Below are positions 60,679 through 64,000 of a stretch of 64,000 nucleotides of DNA, one piece after another. The stretch lies in NCBI GenBank assembly GCA_964436305.1, contig CAYTCI010000002.1:62001-126000 (forward strand), given 5' to 3'. The notes beneath the pieces are model-generated. The model saw only the letters and a program-made list of their open reading frames with translations, was not told the origin of the DNA and made no database searches. The translations under genes were made by a program, and so were the position numbers. The stretch is from JAKPUX01 sp964436305. Lineage in GTDB: Bacteria > Zhuqueibacterota > Zhuqueibacteria > Residuimicrobiales > Residuimicrobiaceae. The first letter of the stretch is position 1. Every line of letters starts with the position of its first letter.

Positions 60679-61020
60679 ATGAACCTTGCACACCGCTGTT
60701 TTCTGCTCGCGATCGGCGCTCTGCTGCTGGGCTGCGCCACACCCCTGCACCGCTACACGACTCCGTCCTCGATGCCCAGCCTGGTCCTGATCGAGGATCA
60801 GGTCTACGATCTGCGCAACAACCTGCCGATGCCGGCGAGCCGCGCCGAGGTCCATCTGCGCGACGGCCGCAAGATCAGCGGAAAATTTCTTGCCTTTGAT
60901 GCCGGCCAGATCGAGATTAGTCCGGGCTTTGATTTCAGAACCGTGGAGGGAAGCACCACCGCGGTCGACCGCCGGGTCGCCCTGGCCAAACAGGACATTC
61001 TCATCCTGAAGATCTGGTGA
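60679..61020 (+). CDS. small lipoprotein of the Tad operon
   Basis: 113 residues from ATG 60679. The signal peptide ends in lipobox LLLGC (Cys at ~20). The mature part holds one compact beta-strand segment, AEVHLRDGRKISGKFLAFDAGQIEISPGF, reminiscent of an SH3/LSM-like barrel. No homologue recognised. Its place after tadC (23 bases) and 3 bases before the next start suggests a pilus-associated outer-membrane lipoprotein, possibly replacing the TadD/pilotin function, which is otherwise absent here. Confidence 0.7.
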   Translation: MNLAHRCFLLAIGALLLGCATPLHRYTTPSSMPSLVLIEDQVYDLRNNLPMPASRAEVHLRDGRKISGKFLAFDAGQIEISPGFDFRTVEGSTTAVDRRVALAKQDILILKIW

Positions 61021-61023
61021 TCG

Positions 61024-61995
61024 ATGCCCATCACCAACCTTTCCAGCGGCGATCGCTCGCCGCACCGCCTCTTCTGCGCGCGAACCCCGCTCCAGCGCCT
61101 GCTCGGCTTTCTCGCCCTGATCCCTGAATCCGGGCCGCGGGCGCTGCTGATTCGCACCTGCAGCGGGATCCATACCTTCTCCCTGCCCTGGGCCTTGGGC
61201 GTCGCCTTTCTCGACCGGGAGGGGCGGGTGCTTCGTCTGGAACCGGCGCTGCCGCCCGGCCGGATCATCGCCCATGTCCGTCAGGCGCAAGCAGTGCTGG
61301 AATGGCCGGCCGATCAGGATCCGCTGGCGGGGGTACGGGTCGGCGACCAGCTGGATCTGCTCTGCGACGCCGCTCCGCGGGCCAGCGCGCTCGCCTGGCG
61401 GCAGTTCCTCCATTTCCCCTGCAATATCCTGATGGGCCTGCTCTGGTCCGGATTTGTCCTCGCCGCGCTCAACAGCTGGCTGCTCCAGCGCACCCCGACC
61501 GGCGTCGGCCTGCTGGCATACAATACCCTGCTCGTCTATCTCTTTTTGACGCGCCGGCCAAGCGCCGAGATCTCGGCCCGGGGAATGGACTGGGTGGTGG
61601 CGATCGCCACGGTGGTGCTCTCGTTCCTGCTCAAACCCGGCGCCAGCGGGAACGTCCAGGGGATTTCGCTGCTGCTGCAGGCCGGTGCCATCCTCATCAT
61701 CCTGGCGGCCCTGGCCAGCCTCGGCAAAAGCTTCGGCATCGTCCCGGCCAATCGCCAGGTCAAGACCTCCGGCGCCTACCGGCTGGTGCGCCATCCCCTC
61801 TATGCCGGCGAACTTGCTTTCCTCGCCGCCTTTTTGCTCGGCAATCCCGGCCTGACCAACCTGCTTATCGGTACGCTGATCGCGGCGGGACAGATCTATC
61901 GCGCCCTGGCGGAGGAGCGGCTGCTCGCCCACGATCCGGAATACGGTCACTATATGGCTCAGGTGCCACGCCGCTTTATCCCGTATCTTTTTTAG
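61024..61995 (+). CDS. DUF192 domain fused to an ICMT-like membrane methyltransferase
   Basis: 323 residues. Residues ~17-110 fit DUF192: CARTPLQRLLGFLAL, HTFSLPWALGVAFLDREGRVLRLEPALPPGRI, QAVLEWPADQDPLAGVRVGDQLDL. Residues ~130-323 hold five to six membrane helices ending with the isoprenylcysteine/phospholipid methyltransferase motifs YRLVRHPLYAGELAFL and EERLLAHDPEYGHYMAQVPRRFIPYLF. Proteins of this class methylate carboxylates or lipid amines using S-adenosylmethionine. DUF192 proteins occur near Tad loci in other phyla, to my recollection. Its role in pilus modification is inferred from being the last gene of the operon. Confidence 0.8.
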   Translation: MPITNLSSGDRSPHRLFCARTPLQRLLGFLALIPESGPRALLIRTCSGIHTFSLPWALGVAFLDREGRVLRLEPALPPGRIIAHVRQAQAVLEWPADQDPLAGVRVGDQLDLLCDAAPRASALAWRQFLHFPCNILMGLLWSGFVLAALNSWLLQRTPTGVGLLAYNTLLVYLFLTRRPSAEISARGMDWVVAIATVVLSFLLKPGASGNVQGISLLLQAGAILIILAALASLGKSFGIVPANRQVKTSGAYRLVRHPLYAGELAFLAAFLLGNPGLTNLLIGTLIAAGQIYRALAEERLLAHDPEYGHYMAQVPRRFIPYLF

Positions 61996-62015
61996 TTCCT
62001 CTCCTCACACGCTGC

Positions 62016-62053
62016 AAAAAAAAGAGCCCTCCATGTGGAGGGCTCTTTTTTTT
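62016..62053. terminator. bidirectional intrinsic terminator
   Basis: GAGCCCTCCA (62024-62033) and TGGAGGGCTC (62036-62045) form a near-perfect palindrome with an A-run before and a T-run after. It ends both the Tad operon and the convergent M16 gene. Confidence 0.92.
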
Positions 62054-62059
62054 ATGGCC

Positions 62060-64000
62060 TCAGGGGAGCGGCTTCCCCTCCCGGTCCAGCAGGAGTGGCT
62101 CGCCCCATCCCAGTTCCCGCAGCGGCGCCAGTTGGTTCCTGGCGTCCCCGACCACGAGATAGATCATCTGCTCCGGATGCAGCAGCTTTTGCGCCAGCGC
62201 GGTATGGCGGAAATTGGCGAGGGCACGAATGAAGGCCTGCCGCTGTTCGACGCAGTCACCCGGCAGGTCATAGAGCGCCATCTGCTCGAGCAAACCGACC
62301 AGGGCACGCAGGGTCTCGTAGTTGCGCGCATTCGCCTTGAGCTGGGCGCTTTTGCTGAAAAGGAGATCCTCCTCGGCGATGCCCTGACGATAGCGCTGCA
62401 CCTCGTCCCGGATGATCTGCACGGTCTCGCGTGTCGCATCGGACTGGACGCTGGTCGAGGCCATGAAGGTACCAGGGCAGTAGCCGCCACTGAAACGGGA
62501 GCGGGCGCCGTAGGTAAAGCCCTTCTCTTCACGCAGGATGAGATTGAGAATGCCGTTGAACGATCCCCCCAGCTTGTAATTCATCACCGTCGCCGGGAAA
62601 AAATCCGCATCGCGCGCCGTGAGGGCGAGATGGCCGGCGCGCACCTCTGACTGCCGTGCCCCCGGAAAATCGATGAAATAGAGCCGGGGCTGCCGGCCGG
62701 CGGGAGCGGGCGGCGGGGGGGAGGGCAAGGCGCTTTCATCGCCCTGCCAGCGTTTCTCGAGCGCGCGCAGCGATTTGGCGGCGCGCCGGAGGTCGATATC
62801 GCCGGCGATCGCCCAGTGGGCGCGCCAGGGCGTGAATTGGTCGCGGTAACAGGCCTGCAGGTCGGCCAGGCTCAGTCCGGCGACCTCCGCTGTCGTCCCC
62901 TCGACCGGCCTGGAGAAGGGATGGCCCTCGCCATAAACCAGCCGGTTGAAGGCCTGATTGGCGATCGTCGTGGGACTGCTCTGGTTGCGCCGGATGGTCT
63001 CGAGGACCTCCTGTCGCAGCCGGAGGAATTCTTTTTCGTCCCAGCGTGGCTCGAGGAGGATTTCCCGGATCAGTTGCATCAACTCGGGCCAGCGCGACGA
63101 GAGCGAGGTGGCCGTCAAGGTGATCGCTTCCGCGGAGGCAGAGAGCGAAAGGGTGGCCCCGAGGTTGGCAATCGCCTCCTCGAGTTCGACCGGTGTCTTC
63201 GAGCGGGTTCCCTCCATCATCAGGGCGGCGAGCAGGTTGGCTGCGCCGCTTTTGCCTGCCCTGTCGAGCAGCGCACCGCCCGTGAGGGTCAGCGAGGCTT
63301 GCAGCAGCGGCAGTTCGGCCTGGCTGATGCCGGAGAGGCGCATGCCGTTTTTCAGGGGCTGGTGCCAGATCTGCGGCGAGCGCAGCAGGGGCTCGGGGCC
63401 AGCGGGAGGCTCGATCGAACGGTCGATGGTGCCAGGCCCGGCAGCAAGGGGCTTCTCTGCCAGGGCCGCAGCGAGAGGCGGGGTCTCGCCGGCAGGTGCG
63501 CTCTCCTCCGGCAGGAGGAAGGGCCGGGAATCGGCCGCGGCGAGATCGCGGCGTCCCTGTGGCACGAAGCTGCTCAGGACAAGGGGCTTGCCCTTGATAT
63601 AGGTGGCGTAGACCTCCCGGATCTCGGCGGCGGTGATCGACTGCGCCTGGGCCAGATCGGTGGCGATGTACTCCGGCGAACCGGCATATTCATTATAGTG
63701 TGCCAGCTGCATCGACTTGCCCAGGACACTGGAGATGCGCGTGTACCAGCTGGTCTCCAGCCCCGCCTTGCAGCGCTGCAGGTCCCGGGCGGTGAAGCCG
63801 GTCGTCTCGAAGCGCGCCAGCGCGCGCCGGATCGCCTCCTCAACCCGGCTCAGGGGGATCTCCGGATAGGCGCGCACCCGGATGGAAAAGGTGCCGGCGA
63901 TCTCTTCGCTGAACTGCCAGGCCCGCACCGCCGGGGTGAGCTTTTCCTCCTCGACCAGGATCTGATAGAGCGGCGATTTGCGCGAGCCGGCCAGCAGCTC
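62060..64000 (-). CDS. M16-family zinc peptidase, C-terminal part (gene runs off the window)
   Basis: The frame is open to base 64000, so the N-terminus, including the expected active HxxEH motif, is outside. The visible ~646 residues comprise the end of one M16 lobe (LLAGSRKSPLYQILVEEE... AREFETTG-like region), a Pro/Ala-rich linker, and a second M16 pair: PLKNGMRLSGISQAELPLLQASLTLTGGALLDRAGKSGAANLLAALMMEGT... and GGSFNGILNLILREEKGFTYGARSRFSGGY. In the second pair the HxxEH site reads NLLAAL, so it is a non-catalytic half, as in the fused PqqL-type M16 enzymes. Role in peptide degradation in the periplasm is inferred. Confidence 0.88.
   Translation of the reverse strand, partial: ELLAGSRKSPLYQILVEEEKLTPAVRAWQFSEEIAGTFSIRVRAYPEIPLSRVEEAIRRALARFETTGFTARDLQRCKAGLETSWYTRISSVLGKSMQLAHYNEYAGSPEYIATDLAQAQSITAAEIREVYATYIKGKPLVLSSFVPQGRRDLAAADSRPFLLPEESAPAGETPPLAAALAEKPLAAGPGTIDRSIEPPAGPEPLLRSPQIWHQPLKNGMRLSGISQAELPLLQASLTLTGGALLDRAGKSGAANLLAALMMEGTRSKTPVELEEAIANLGATLSLSASAEAITLTATSLSSRWPELMQLIREILLEPRWDEKEFLRLRQEVLETIRRNQSSPTTIANQAFNRLVYGEGHPFSRPVEGTTAEVAGLSLADLQACYRDQFTPWRAHWAIAGDIDLRRAAKSLRALEKRWQGDESALPSPPPPAPAGRQPRLYFIDFPGARQSEVRAGHLALTARDADFFPATVMNYKLGGSFNGILNLILREEKGFTYGARSRFSGGYCPGTFMASTSVQSDATRETVQIIRDEVQRYRQGIAEEDLLFSKSAQLKANARNYETLRALVGLLEQMALYDLPGDCVEQRQAFIRALANFRHTALAQKLLHPEQMIYLVVGDARNQLAPLRELGWGEPLLLDREGKPLP

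Overview
The window is 64 kb of GC-rich bacterial chromosome with dense genes and no tRNA, rRNA, insertion sequence, phage or CRISPR array that I can see. Gene content points to a Gram-negative member of the FCB superphylum outside classical Bacteroidetes, most like a Calditrichota/KSB1/Zixibacteria-type lineage. The evidence is two PorV/PorQ-like outer-membrane proteins, several secreted proteins ending in FlgD-like/type IX sorting domains with YPNPFN-type motifs, a TonB receptor with a carboxypeptidase-regulatory plug extension but no SusD, and DUF5683-type small membrane proteins. The lineage is inferred; no marker gene is present.

Layout. 1-8445 (+): end of a PorV-like gene, an M6-type protease homologue that has lost its zinc motif, a very unusual HExxH-protease/beta-propeller/Omp85-barrel fusion, and two related small membrane proteins. 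8512-14110 (-): a TetR-controlled TolC/HlyD/ABC-2/ABC-2 efflux operon with no ATPase gene and two matching palindromic operators. 14283-29546: a polysaccharide region with GH31 alpha-xylosidase-like and GH2 beta-galactosidase-like genes (+), converging on a (-) operon of TonB receptor, fibronectin-type surface protein, PorV-like protein, TIG lipoprotein and a GH51-like arabinofuranosidase. 29579-44740: SGNH hydrolase with inserted TPRs, a secreted protein with two 243-residue repeats, C1 peptidase, LysE exporter, SpmAB-like membrane protein, a small ferredoxin, a YtcJ-like amidohydrolase, a GH13 amylase and a heterodimeric ABC exporter. 45010-50794: M28 peptidase plus a secreted protein (+), then a serine-biosynthesis operon DUF1015-serA-serC (-).

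50950-61995 (+) is a Tad/Flp pilus locus: a very strong promoter, a roughly 400-nt structured leader or RNA gene ending in a terminator-like helix, two short Flp pilins, prepilin peptidase, TadE-like, CpaB, secretin, TadG-like, TadZ/CpaE, TadA/CpaF, TadB, TadC, a small lipoprotein and a DUF192-methyltransferase fusion. An M16 peptidase gene (-) runs off the right edge.

Promoters can be read by eye across the window as TTGnnn-N16/17-TATAtT, and convergent gene pairs are often separated by bidirectional hairpin terminators. The strongest candidates for something undescribed are the structured RNA in front of the pilins, the DUF192-methyltransferase fusion closing the Tad operon, the protease-propeller-Omp85 fusion, and the DUF1015 gene in the serine operon.
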